The translations under genes were made by a program, and so were the position numbers. A DNA stretch of 64,000 nt from Phycisphaerales bacterium (GTDB lineage: Bacteria > Planctomycetota > Phycisphaerae > Phycisphaerales > UBA1924). The stretch is taken from positions 1 through 64,000 of the forward strand of contig JADZER010000053.1 of the NCBI GenBank assembly GCA_020850415.1, given 5' to 3'. Shown one piece after another: positions 34,564 through 42,698 of this stretch. The notes under the pieces were generated by a model, which saw only the letters and a program-made list of their open reading frames with translations, had not been told where the DNA came from and did no database searches. How positions within the stretch are numbered: the stretch's first letter is position 1; the number at the start of each line of letters is the position of its first letter.

Positions 34564-34630
34564 TTGTGGTGCGGGCTTCCGGCCTGCACTCCACCCCGAA
34601 CTCAGTGCAGGCTGGAAGCCTGCACCACAA
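34564..34630. repeat. Imperfect 27-bp palindromic element
   Basis: The left arm 34564-34590 and right arm 34604-34630 are reverse complements at 25 of 27 positions, separated by 13 bases. The arms read like the common GGTGCAGGCTTCCAGCCTGC-type dispersed palindrome. It lies in the 180-base gap between divergent miaA and a membrane protein gene. Confidence 0.8.
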
Positions 34631-34710
34631 TGTGGGCGCCCGCGGGGCTGCAAGCCCGGTGCAAGCAGCCGGCGCGAACGGCCAACAATCTCGAGGGGAT
34701 GGAGGGTGTC

Positions 34711-35322
34711 ATGGCCCGCGAAGAGGAAGGCCGGGGCTGGACGCGCGACGCGGCGGGGCGGCGGGTAAGGCTGCTCGACCCCTACCCCCTGTGGCTGCGT
34801 GGGTGCTTCGAGCCTATCGCGGAGGACACGCTCAACTCGATCGTCAGCGATCTGGGCGTGCCCAACCGGGGGCGGAAGATCCTGCTCGTGTGGGTGTGCG
34901 TTCTCGCGGCGACCCTCGTCATCGCGATCGGCGGCGTCGCGGCGAGCGTGATCATCGAGGGGCGGCCCGCGCTCGACGATCTGATATCGACGCTGACGAA
35001 CCCGGCGTTCGTGGTCGGACCGATCGGCGGCGTGATCGGCGCCGTGCTCGCCACGCGCCAGCACAGGTTGACGAGGGTCCGGCGCGTGCTGCTCGGGCAC
35101 GGGCACTGCCCGCACTGCGGGTACCGGATCGCCGGGCTGCCGGTCGAGGGGGATGTCGTGCGGTGCCCGGAGTGCGGCGGCGCTTGGCCGGAGCGCGAGG
35201 CGGGCGTCGGTCTGGCCCGCCACGAGGTTCCGGACTCGCGGGCGCGGGCTGTCGCGGTCCTCGCGGGCACGGTACTCCTGGTAACGGCGGTCGCGGCGAC
35301 GATCGTGATGATGCTGGGCTGA
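34711..35322 (+). CDS. Membrane protein with C-terminal zinc ribbon
   Basis: The 203-residue protein has hydrophobic segments (ILLVWVCVLAATLVIAIGG at about 51-69, FVVGPIGGVIGAVLATR, and AVAVLAGTVLLVTAVAATIV near the end) and a Cys-x2-Cys pair of pairs (CPHCGYRI and CPECGGAW) forming a zinc ribbon. Similar domain order occurs at 56397-57302. The function is unknown. GGAGGG precedes ATG 34711; an in-frame ATG at 34699 is a weaker alternative. Confidence 0.75.
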   Translation: MAREEEGRGWTRDAAGRRVRLLDPYPLWLRGCFEPIAEDTLNSIVSDLGVPNRGRKILLVWVCVLAATLVIAIGGVAASVIIEGRPALDDLISTLTNPAFVVGPIGGVIGAVLATRQHRLTRVRRVLLGHGHCPHCGYRIAGLPVEGDVVRCPECGGAWPEREAGVGLARHEVPDSRARAVAVLAGTVLLVTAVAATIVMMLG

Positions 35323-35352
35323 GTCCGAATCGTGCGCGGGGGTGGCCGTGCT

Positions 35353-36387
35353 CTACTCGTACGCCGGCGCGGTCGGGTTCTCTTCCCACCAGTGGCTCTC
35401 GACCGGTGTGCCGGTGGACTGGTAGGGGGACTGGTCGGCGGGGTAGACGACGGTGGGCTGCGAACCGAGCGGCGCGCCTTCCGGCGCCGGCGGCTCGATG
35501 CGGACGACGCCCGCGAGGATGAGCCCGCCCAGGGCCGCGCACAGCGCCAGCCGGTACCACCCGAACGGCGCGAGCCCGTGCTTGTTGAGGAAGCCGACGA
35601 GCCACTTGACGGCGAGCGCGGCCGAGACGGCGGCGACGGCGATACCGACGACGACCGCGCCGACACCGATGACCTGGAAGAGGTTCTCGGCGCCGGTGTC
35701 GTGGGCCTCCTTGAGGTTCTTGGCGAGTTTGTAGAGGCACGCGCCGCCGAGGGTGGGCAGGCCGAGCAGGAAGCTGAACTCGGCCGCGGCCCGGGGCTTG
35801 AGCCCGACGAGCACGCCCCCGGTGATGGTCATCATCGAGCGGCTGGTGCCGGGCCACATGGCGACGCACTGGCACAGGCCGATGAAGAGGGCCTTGAGGG
35901 GCGTGACCTCGTCGATCTCGTGCTGGACATCTTCGGCGTGGCCGGTCTTGGCCCTGTGCGCGCGCCAGCGGTCGAGGGCGATCATGTACACGCCGCCGAG
36001 GGCGAGAGCGGCCAGCACCGGGCCGGTCTTGAAGAGCCTCGCCTCGATCCAGTCGTCGAGCAGAACTCCCAGAACGGCGGCGGGGAGGAAGGCGATAAGG
36101 AGGTTGACGGCGAGCCTCAGCCCGGCGGGGTCGCCCTTGCCGATCTTGACCAGACCGAGGGCGCCGACGATCATCCGCCCGACGCGCTGGCGGTAGAGCC
36201 CGAGGACGGCGAGGATCGCCCCGCCCTGGATGACGATGTTGAAGGCGTCGACGGCGCTCTTGAGCTGGGGCGTCTCGTCGAGGCCGAGCAGGGCGCTGAC
36301 GAGGATGAGGTGCCCGGTCGAGCTGACCGGGAGGTACTCGGTGATGCCCTCGACCAAGCCCAGGATGACCGCGTGCCAGAGTTCCAT
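35353..36387 (-). CDS. uppP: Undecaprenyl-diphosphatase
   Basis: This 344-residue integral membrane enzyme recycles the undecaprenyl carrier lipid for peptidoglycan and polysaccharide synthesis. The signature EGITEYLPVSSTGHLILV (about residues 13-30) and PGTSRSMMTI are the UppP/BacA active-site motifs. The C-terminal ~60 residues (Pro/Thr-rich, ending WWEENPTAPAYE) extend beyond the usual family length. It is divergent from the methyltransferase gene at 36437. It likely supports the polysaccharide cluster further along the window. Confidence 0.95.
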   Translation of the reverse strand: MELWHAVILGLVEGITEYLPVSSTGHLILVSALLGLDETPQLKSAVDAFNIVIQGGAILAVLGLYRQRVGRMIVGALGLVKIGKGDPAGLRLAVNLLIAFLPAAVLGVLLDDWIEARLFKTGPVLAALALGGVYMIALDRWRAHRAKTGHAEDVQHEIDEVTPLKALFIGLCQCVAMWPGTSRSMMTITGGVLVGLKPRAAAEFSFLLGLPTLGGACLYKLAKNLKEAHDTGAENLFQVIGVGAVVVGIAVAAVSAALAVKWLVGFLNKHGLAPFGWYRLALCAALGGLILAGVVRIEPPAPEGAPLGSQPTVVYPADQSPYQSTGTPVESHWWEENPTAPAYE

Positions 36388-36436
36388 GCTGCTTGGGTCC
36401 TTTCGTAGAGGCCGGGGAGGGTAGGGTGTAGCCGCC

Positions 36437-37348
36437 ATGTCTTCGGCTCCACGCCATCCCGGCCTGAACACGATCGAGGTCGGCGACCCGGCCGACCCCG
36501 CGCTGGGCGCCCTGCTCGCGCCCTACCGCGACCAGAAGGACGCCTGGCTGCGGGCCCAGCGCGACGGGGGCACCGGGCTGGGCACCGGGCTGGGCACCGG
36601 CCTGGCCGAAGGCCTGTTCATGGCCGAGGGCGAGCTGGTGGTGCGGGCGCTGATCGACGAGGGGCCGGCGACGGGGCACGGGGTGGTGTCGGTGCTGTGC
36701 ACGCCGGCCCGGCTGGAGGGGATGGCGGGTGTGCTGGGGCGCCTGGGGCCGGGGACGCCGGTGCTGGTCGCCGAGCGCCGGGTGCTGGAGGGGATCGTGG
36801 GGTTTGACCTGCACCGCGGCATCCTGGCGCTGGGGTCGCGGGAGCGAGCGCCGACCGCCGAGGAGCTGATCGCCCGCTGCCGCGTGCTGGTGGTGTGCGA
36901 GGATCTGGCGAACCACGACAACATCGGCGCAGTCTTCCGCAACACGGCGTGCCTGGCCGGGGCCGGGGCGGGCGCGGGGGCGGGCGTGCTGCTGAGCCCG
37001 GGGTGCTGCGACCCGCTGTACCGCAAGAGCCTGCGGGTCTCGATGGGGCACGCGCTGCGGCTGGCGTGGGCCAGGCTCGATCCGTGGCCGGCGGGGCTGG
37101 CGCGGCTCTCGGGCGCGGGGTTCCGCGTGCTGGCCCTGACGCCCGATGCATCGGCGACAGACATCCGACACCTCAAACACACACCGAACGAACGGCTCGC
37201 CCTGCTGCTCGGGGCGGAGGGGCCCGGGATGACGGGGCCGGCGATGGGGCTCGCGGCCGAGCGCGTCCGGATCCCTATGGCCGCGGGGGCCGACTCGCTG
37301 AATGTGGCGACGGCGTTGGCGGTGGTGCTGTCTCGGCTGGGGGGATGA
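36437..37348 (+). CDS. TrmH/SpoU family RNA 2'-O-methyltransferase
   Basis: The 303-residue enzyme has SPOUT motifs: NHDNIGAVFRNTACLAG (motif 1), LLLGAEGPGMT (motif 2) and RIPMAAGADSLNVATALAVV (motif 3), for S-adenosylmethionine binding in a trefoil knot. A short N-terminal substrate-binding domain precedes them. Target RNA (rRNA or tRNA) cannot be told. Two low-complexity insertions occur: GTGLGTGLGTGL encoded by three 12-base repeats (36569-36604), and an Ala-Gly run. It is divergent from uppP. Confidence 0.9.
   Translation: MSSAPRHPGLNTIEVGDPADPALGALLAPYRDQKDAWLRAQRDGGTGLGTGLGTGLAEGLFMAEGELVVRALIDEGPATGHGVVSVLCTPARLEGMAGVLGRLGPGTPVLVAERRVLEGIVGFDLHRGILALGSRERAPTAEELIARCRVLVVCEDLANHDNIGAVFRNTACLAGAGAGAGAGVLLSPGCCDPLYRKSLRVSMGHALRLAWARLDPWPAGLARLSGAGFRVLALTPDASATDIRHLKHTPNERLALLLGAEGPGMTGPAMGLAAERVRIPMAAGADSLNVATALAVVLSRLGG
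36569..36604 (+). repeat. In-frame 12-base minisatellite x3
   Basis: GGCACCGGGCTG three times, the last with one change, coding for Gly-Thr-Gly-Leu repeats in the methyltransferase N-terminal domain. Confidence 0.85.
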
Positions 37349-37461
37349 GCGTGGGGTATCAGCGTGCGGCGGAACCACGGCGGGGGGCGGGCGTCCATAC
37401 TGTGTGTGCGGCGCCGTGCCCGCCCATGGGGGCCGTGCCGCCGAGATTCAGGAGGCTTGCG

Positions 37462-38736
37462 ATGCGTCGAATCCACCGGAGCGTGTTTCTGATTTCGGTC
37501 CTCGCGGCGGCGGGGCAGGCGTCGGCCCAGGACATCCTGCGCGAGGCGGTGGGCGATCGGGCGACCGAGCTGACGGCGATGGAGCTCAAGCCCTTCGACC
37601 AGACCCTCTGGGCGACGCTGACGGAGTGGACCAACGGGCAAGCCCTCGACACCCAGGCCACCGCGGGCAAGGTGGTGCTGATCGCGACCTGGTCGTCGTG
37701 GAACCCCGCGGCGACGCGGTCGATCGCCATGCTGCAGGAGCTCAAGCAGGAGTTCGGGGACAAGGGCCTGCTGGTGGTCGGCGTGCACCACCCGACCGGC
37801 TGGGAGAAGGCGCCCGACGCGCTGACCAAGCGGCACGCGGACTTCCTCGCCGCCCTCGACGCGGGGGGCAAGTTCCGCGAGGGGATCAGGAGCGACCAGG
37901 ACCCGGACTTCTATCTGCTCGACCGGGCCGGGCAGATGCGGTACGCCGACATCCGGACCGAGTCGGTGACGGCGGCGGTGAAGGAGCTGATCGCCGAGGA
38001 CGCGGCGGCGGCCGGGTCGCTGGTGTCGCGGCTGGAGGCCGAGGCGGCGGTCCGCGACGCGGAGTTCCGCAGGCCGCAGGCGATCCAGAGCCAGGTCAAC
38101 CTGAGCACGATGCCCGAGGTCCCGTTCGTGGCCCCCGGCGAGGCGGCGTACGCGTCGACGAGCTGGCCGGAGCGCAAGACCGACGAGGACAACCGCGGTC
38201 GTGACGAGGACAAGGGCCCGCGCCCGATGCCCGTGCCCGCGGCCGGCTGGGTCTCCGGGGCCCCGAACGCCGGGGGGCGGGCGGTGGTGTACTACGCCTG
38301 GCTGCTCGACGACCCCCGCAGCGTGACGCTGGTGCGGGAGATGGACTCGCTCCAGAAGCAGCTGGGGCGCGACGCGGTGATCGTGGGGGTGCTCTCGGGC
38401 GTGCGCTCCGAGGATCGGAACCGCGGACGCGACGACGAGAAGTTCAACCCCGAGGAGATGGCCGGACGCCTGGAGCGGTTCCGCGTCGCGCACGGCATCT
38501 CGCACCCGATGGTCATGGACATCGGCGGCGGGCTGTTCGAGAACGAGCGCGGCGGGCGGAATAACGAGATGGGCTACCCCGCGGCCGTGGTGAGCTCGGA
38601 CTCGATCGCCCGCTGGGAGGGCACGGTGTTCGACGACGGCTTCCGTGCGGCGCTCAACCGGGTGATCGATGTGGACCCGGGCATCCGGGCCCGGCGTGCC
38701 GCGGAGGACGCGTACATCCGGGCCAAGGGGGGATGA
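37462..38736 (+). CDS. Secreted double thioredoxin-fold protein lacking active-site cysteines
   Basis: The 424-residue protein has a signal peptide (about residues 1-23, ending GQASAQ). The first domain (KVVLIATWSSWNPAATRSIA and LQELKQEFGDKGLLVVGVHH) has a TlpA-like thioredoxin fold, but the usual Trp-Cys-x2-Cys is replaced by WSSWNPAA. A second domain (RAVVYYAWLLDDPRSVTLVR, DAVIVGVLSGVR) repeats the fold, also without cysteines. Two similar charged linkers contain Arg-Gly-Arg-Asp (DEDNRGRDEDKG and EDRNRGRDDEKFN). It cannot be a disulfide oxidoreductase, so a binding or scaffold role is inferred. GGAGG lies 7 bases before ATG 37462; it overlaps trmL by 4 bases. Confidence 0.75.
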   Translation: MRRIHRSVFLISVLAAAGQASAQDILREAVGDRATELTAMELKPFDQTLWATLTEWTNGQALDTQATAGKVVLIATWSSWNPAATRSIAMLQELKQEFGDKGLLVVGVHHPTGWEKAPDALTKRHADFLAALDAGGKFREGIRSDQDPDFYLLDRAGQMRYADIRTESVTAAVKELIAEDAAAAGSLVSRLEAEAAVRDAEFRRPQAIQSQVNLSTMPEVPFVAPGEAAYASTSWPERKTDEDNRGRDEDKGPRPMPVPAAGWVSGAPNAGGRAVVYYAWLLDDPRSVTLVREMDSLQKQLGRDAVIVGVLSGVRSEDRNRGRDDEKFNPEEMAGRLERFRVAHGISHPMVMDIGGGLFENERGGRNNEMGYPAAVVSSDSIARWEGTVFDDGFRAALNRVIDVDPGIRARRAAEDAYIRAKGG

Positions 38737-39266
38737 GCCCGCTGCTGCATGTGGTGCTGCACGAGCCGGAGATCCCCAACAACACCGGCAACATCGGGCG
38801 CACCTGCGTGGCCCTCGACTGCGCGATGCACCTGATCCACCCGCTGGGGTTCGACATCGACGAGAAGGCCTGCCGCCGGGCGGGGCTCGACTACTGGCCC
38901 AGGCTCGACCTTCGCGAGCACGCCTCGCTGGAGGCGTACCTCTCGGCGCACGCGGGCGCGCGGCTGTGGGTGCTCTCGACCAAGGCCACCAGACCGGTCT
39001 GGGAGGCCCGGTTCTGCGCCGGTGATCACCTGCTCTTCGGCAAGGAGACGCGCGGGCTGCCGCCGGGGGTGCTCGAGCGATTCGGCGACCGGCTGCTCAC
39101 GCTGCCCATGGTCGCGAGCGAGCGCTCGCTGAACCTGGCGACGGCGGTGTGCTCGGTGGCGTACGAGGCGGTTCGGCAGTTGGTAGGTTCCGGCGGGGCA
39201 TCGCTGGACGGGGCGGGCCGGCTGGTTCCTCGCGGGGCGGACCGTGGCGCGGGCGAACCCGGGTGA
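38733..39266 (+). CDS. trmL: tRNA (cytidine/uridine-34-2'-O)-methyltransferase
   Basis: This 177-residue SPOUT enzyme methylates the wobble base of tRNA-Leu isoacceptors. HEPEIPNNTGNIGRTCVALD (residues 10-29), LFGKETRGLP and LPMVASERSLNLATAVCSVA are the characteristic TrmL motifs. The start overlaps the stop of the upstream secreted protein gene (ATGA at 38733-38736). The C-terminal ~20 residues are Gly-rich and look extra to the core. Confidence 0.92.
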   Translation: MSPLLHVVLHEPEIPNNTGNIGRTCVALDCAMHLIHPLGFDIDEKACRRAGLDYWPRLDLREHASLEAYLSAHAGARLWVLSTKATRPVWEARFCAGDHLLFGKETRGLPPGVLERFGDRLLTLPMVASERSLNLATAVCSVAYEAVRQLVGSGGASLDGAGRLVPRGADRGAGEPG

Positions 39267-39344
39267 GGCGCGCGTCGTAAGACCGGCGGTCGGTCCGGAG
39301 TTGATCGACCTCTCCTCTCTCTCCCTCTTTGGTTTCGCGGTGTG

Positions 39345-39371
39345 CCGCCCCCCTCGCGGGGGCGGTACACT
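39345..39371 (+). promoter_or_regulatory. Hairpin followed by -10 box upstream of the lipoprotein gene
   Basis: CCGCCCCC (39345-39352) pairs with GGGGGCGG (39358-39365), directly followed by TACACT (39366-39371). The -10 lies only 7 bases before the ATG at 39379, which would give a leaderless transcript. No -35 match is seen, so this is tentative. Confidence 0.35.
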
Positions 39372-39378
39372 GCGCCCC

Positions 39379-39636
39379 ATGGTCCCGGGCACCTCGTCGA
39401 GCGTTGGGTTGGAAACGGCGGAGCGCAGTCGCCGCGCGATCGCGCCGGCGGCGCTCGTGTGCTGTCTGGTGGTCCTTGCGGGCGGGTGCGCCAAGCCCCT
39501 GCTCAGCCCGACCGAGCCGCGCAACCAGTACAGCCGCTACGACTTGGTGCGTGGACAGTTCGCCCCCCAATATGTCGAGGATGAGTTCGGCCGGCGTCTG
39601 CCGAATCTCCGCGGGCGTCTGCTGGTTCGGGACTGA
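39379..39636 (+). CDS. Small lipoprotein
   Basis: The 85-residue product has a signal with a lipobox (LVVLAGGCAKPLLS; Cys at about residue 34), so it is predicted to be lipid-anchored. The mature part (YSRYDLVRGQFAPQYVEDEF, GRRLPNLRGRLLVRD) is short and charged. No family is recognised. The start at 39379 fits the lipoprotein signal; the longer frame from 39244 would overlap trmL and lacks a signal-like N-terminus. Confidence 0.7.
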   Translation: MVPGTSSSVGLETAERSRRAIAPAALVCCLVVLAGGCAKPLLSPTEPRNQYSRYDLVRGQFAPQYVEDEFGRRLPNLRGRLLVRD

Positions 39637-39797
39637 TCGCCCGGCGTCGGGGTGCGCGACCGCGCGGGTTTCGCGGGTGGGGCGACGCGCCCGATACCAC
39701 GAATGCTGCGCGTTTTGCCAAGAAAGCCGAGCCCGAGGCCCGATCAGTTGATATCGTTGGTGAGCGCTGCAGGGATCGCAGGCAGGAGCATGGGCCG

Positions 39798-40469
39798 ATG
39801 GCAAGGGCGCGAGGCAAGAGGGCGAAGACCGCCAAGGCTATGGGACGCCGGTCGAAGGTGGTCTGGGCCGCGCTGGTCGGTTCGATGACCGCCGTGACCT
39901 CGTTGCTGCTCGCGCTGGACCACGGCGCCCCGGCCCGGCTGGACGGGCTGGCGCTCCCGGCCATGGCCGCCATCCCCGGGTCGAGCTCGATCGAGGCGAT
40001 CTTCGACACCCGCGCCGAGGTCGCGCCCGACCAGTGGCGGGCGATCGTGATCGACCACACCGGCTCGGCGTACGGCACCCCGGCCTCGATCGACGACGAC
40101 CACAAGTCGCTGGGCCTCCGCGGCCTGGGGTACGACTTTGTTATCGGCAACGGGCAGGGCATGGCCGACGGCGAGATCCATGTCGGCCAGCGCTGGCTCG
40201 AGCAGCAGCCCGGCGCCCACACGGCCGGGGCCGACGGGGAGTGGTACAACCGCCACGCGATCGGGATCGCCCTGGTCGGCGACGGCGACCGGCGCGGCTT
40301 CACGGACGCCCAGATGAGCCGCCTGCTCGACCTGGTCTCGGCCCTGGCCCGCGAGTACGGCATCCCGCCCGAGCGGATCGTCCTGCACGGCGATGTCGCC
40401 CCGGTGGCCGGCCCGGGCCGGTTCTTCCCCGGCGCGGCCCTGCGCGAGCAGGTCGACAGCTGGCGGTAG
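39798..40469 (+). CDS. N-acetylmuramoyl-L-alanine amidase/PGRP-like protein
   Basis: The 223-residue protein has a membrane anchor or uncleaved signal (VVWAALVGSMTAVTSLLLAL, about residues 21-40) and an amidase-2/peptidoglycan-recognition fold: WRAIVIDHTGSAYGTPASID (zinc-ligand His region), WYNRHAIGIALVGDGDRRGF and RIVLHGDVAPVAGPGRFFPG near the end. Normal amidase_2 enzymes have a final His-x-Asp...Cys/Thr pattern; here HGDV with a Gly-Pro-Gly turn suggests an active or near-active site. It should act on cell-wall stem peptides. Confidence 0.85.
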   Translation: MARARGKRAKTAKAMGRRSKVVWAALVGSMTAVTSLLLALDHGAPARLDGLALPAMAAIPGSSSIEAIFDTRAEVAPDQWRAIVIDHTGSAYGTPASIDDDHKSLGLRGLGYDFVIGNGQGMADGEIHVGQRWLEQQPGAHTAGADGEWYNRHAIGIALVGDGDRRGFTDAQMSRLLDLVSALAREYGIPPERIVLHGDVAPVAGPGRFFPGAALREQVDSWR

Positions 40470-40708
40470 GCCGGCGACCCCCAACCCAGACCGAGCGGCC
40501 GGCAGATCCCCGGTGTTGCTGCGCGCCGTGCGCTCGGGCTACGATCCGTCTCGCCGCCCTCAGGGCGGCGTCACACCCGGGTCGTTCTGGCCCGCCGGGA
40601 GGTCCGAGGGAGGATCGACGCCCCGGGCGCGGTGCGTTGTGGAGCGGCCCGCGGCCGGTTTGGCGGCGGGCCCGAGCAGGCCTCGAGACGGGCACCGTGT
40701 GCCCGGGC

Positions 40709-41614
40709 ATGGACGGAGCAGCGGTGCCGGTCAAGCAGAAGGGCGACATGGTCGAGGGCTACCGCGTGCTCGCCGAGGTCGGGCGGGGCGCGGCGTCTGT
40801 GATCTACCTCGTCCAGGACCCCAAGACCAAGCACATCTGGGCGCTCAAGCAGGTCGAGAAGCAGTCCGAGAAGGACCAGCGGTTCCTCGACCAGGCGCTC
40901 GAAGAGGCCAAGGTCGCCCAGGCCGTCAACCACGCCGGCATCCGGCGGATCGAGAAGGTCATCAAGAAGGGCTCGTTCCTGGCCGTCAAGGAGCTGTACC
41001 TCCTGATGGAGTATGTCGACGGCATCAGCCTGGAGAAGCACCCGCCGGCGACCTTCGAGTCGGCGGTGGACATCTTCGAGCAGACGGCCGAGGCGCTGGC
41101 GGCGATGCACGAGAAGGGTTTCGTCCATGCGGACATGAAGCCCAACAACATCGTCGTGTCCGAGGAGGGCCGGGCCAAGGTGATCGACCTGGGGCAGAGC
41201 TGCGCGATCGGCACGGTCAAGCCGCGGATCCAGGGGACGCCGGACTACATCGCCCCCGAGCAGGTGCACCGCCGGCCGATCACGCCGCGGACCGATGTGT
41301 ACAACTTCGGCGCGACGATGTACTGGGTGATGACCCGGCAGCATGTGCCGACGGCGCTGGCCAAGGGCGACTCGCTGGTGGGGTCGCTGGACGACAACCT
41401 GATCGCCAGGCCCAAGCCGGCGATCGAGCTGAACCCGCGCGTGCCCATCAAGCTCAACGACCTGGTGATGCACTGCGTGGAGGTCGAGGCGGACAACCGG
41501 CCGGCGAGCATGCACGAGGTGGCCGACCGGCTGAACCTGATCCTGGGCATGCTGCGGGCCAAGAGCGGGTCGACCCGGGCGGGGCTGCCCGCGATCACCG
41601 ACGAGAAGGGCTAG
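40709..41614 (+). CDS. Atypical Ser/Thr protein kinase (HAD/DLG variant)
   Basis: The 301-residue kinase has a glycine-loop-like VLAEVGRGAASVIYLVQD, the catalytic Lys in WALKQVEKQ, but the catalytic loop reads FVHADMKPNNIVV (HAD instead of HRD) and the metal motif VIDLGQS (DLG instead of DFG). An activation-segment end GTPDYIAPEQ is present. It may still transfer phosphate; the Asp residues remain. Four bases after its stop begins a PPP-like phosphatase, so kinase and phosphatase probably act on the same target. Start ATG 40709; ATG 40748 is possible. No ribosome-binding site decides between them. Confidence 0.8.
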   Translation: MDGAAVPVKQKGDMVEGYRVLAEVGRGAASVIYLVQDPKTKHIWALKQVEKQSEKDQRFLDQALEEAKVAQAVNHAGIRRIEKVIKKGSFLAVKELYLLMEYVDGISLEKHPPATFESAVDIFEQTAEALAAMHEKGFVHADMKPNNIVVSEEGRAKVIDLGQSCAIGTVKPRIQGTPDYIAPEQVHRRPITPRTDVYNFGATMYWVMTRQHVPTALAKGDSLVGSLDDNLIARPKPAIELNPRVPIKLNDLVMHCVEVEADNRPASMHEVADRLNLILGMLRAKSGSTRAGLPAITDEKG

Positions 41615-41618
41615 CGCC

Positions 41619-42587
41619 ATGGCCGGCGTGAATGTCCAGCACGCCGGGGAGGTCGCGGACCTCTTCCACGAGGCGGCCCGCGCCGCGATGGCTGCGCACT
41701 GCCGCCAGGGCTCGGTCGAGGTCATCGAGGGGCCCGGGACAGTGCTGGCGACCGGGGACCTGCACGACAACCCGTTCCACCTGAACCGGCTGGTGGAGCT
41801 GGGGGGGTTGGGGGAAGAAGGCACGGAGGCACGAAGGCTCGACGGCACGGAGGGTGAGGCGCTCCCGGACGGGGATGCAGACCCTTCGTGCCTCCGTGCC
41901 TCAGTCACTCCGTCCCTTCCCCATGTCACCTTCCACGAGGTGATCCACTCCGACCGGCTGCTCAACGGGCTGGACCTCTCGTACCGGGCCCTGGCGCGGA
42001 TCGCGGAGCTCAAGCTCGGGGCGCCCGAGCGGGTGCACACGCTGCTGGCCAACCACGAGCTGGCGCAGATCGTGGGCGCCGGGATCGTCAAGGACGGCGT
42101 CAAGTGCGTCGAGGCGTTCAACGACGGGCTCGCGTATGTGTTCGGCGACGACTGGGAGGGCGTGGCGGCGGCGCTGGGGGGGTTCATCCGCTCCATGCCT
42201 CTGGCGCTGCGCTGCAGGACCCCCAGCGGCGACATCCTCTGCGCGCACAGCCTGCCGGCGACGGGGGCGATGGGCCGGTTCGACACGACGATCCTGTCGC
42301 GCGACCTGACCGAGAGCGACTACACCCCCCGGGTGGGCTCGGCCCACCTGATGGTGTGGGGCCGCGGCTACGACGCCGAGCAGCTCGAGGACCTGGTCGA
42401 GCGCTGGGGGGTCAACCTCTTCGTGCTCGGGCACGAGAAGGCCCCGGAGGGCTACCTGGTCATCCCGCCGTGCGCGGTGGTGCTCAACAGCGACCACGAG
42501 CGCGGCGTCTACCTGCCGATCGACCTGGACAAGCCCCCCCGCCTGGGCGAGATCCCCGGGCTCGTGCGCCCGCTGGGCGTCCTTTAG
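41619..42587 (+). CDS. PPP-like metallophosphatase
   Basis: The 322-residue protein has ATGDLHDNPFHLNRL (GDxH-type metal motif, about residues 44-58), LLANHELAQIVG (NHE motif), ILCAHSLPATGAMGR and LFVLGHEKAPEGYLV (downstream metal-binding His residues) typical of the calcineurin-like PPP family. Between the first two motifs lies an in-frame ~40-residue insertion containing octamer repeats and an inverted pair (41819-41901). Stop of the kinase gene is 4 bases upstream. It probably reverses the kinase; the substrate is unknown. Confidence 0.85.
   Translation: MAGVNVQHAGEVADLFHEAARAAMAAHCRQGSVEVIEGPGTVLATGDLHDNPFHLNRLVELGGLGEEGTEARRLDGTEGEALPDGDADPSCLRASVTPSLPHVTFHEVIHSDRLLNGLDLSYRALARIAELKLGAPERVHTLLANHELAQIVGAGIVKDGVKCVEAFNDGLAYVFGDDWEGVAAALGGFIRSMPLALRCRTPSGDILCAHSLPATGAMGRFDTTILSRDLTESDYTPRVGSAHLMVWGRGYDAEQLEDLVERWGVNLFVLGHEKAPEGYLVIPPCAVVLNSDHERGVYLPIDLDKPPRLGEIPGLVRPLGVL
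41819..41901. repeat. Octamer repeats in inverted orientation inside the phosphatase gene
   Basis: GGCACGGA/GGCACGAA-type octamers from 41820 to about 41854, and their reverse complement from 41883. The two ends form a perfect 19-bp inverted repeat (41819-41837 with 41883-41901). All of it is in frame and encodes an extra peptide. Confidence 0.9.
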
Positions 42588-42621
42588 CCCCGGACCGGCG
42601 CTCGCCGGCGCCATGAACGAG

Positions 42622-42649
42622 AGCACCCCGCGCCGGGGCGCGGGGTGCT
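42622..42649. terminator. Perfect 13-bp hairpin between convergent genes
   Basis: AGCACCCCGCGCC (42622-42634), loop GG, GGCGCGGGGTGCT (42637-42649). It lies between the phosphatase stop (42587) and the convergent lipoprotein stop (42699) and could terminate both, although the T-runs are short. Confidence 0.6.
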
Positions 42650-42698
42650 TGGACACGAGGGTTGGACCCGGTGCTCGGAGGGTGCTGGTGGGCGGGGG

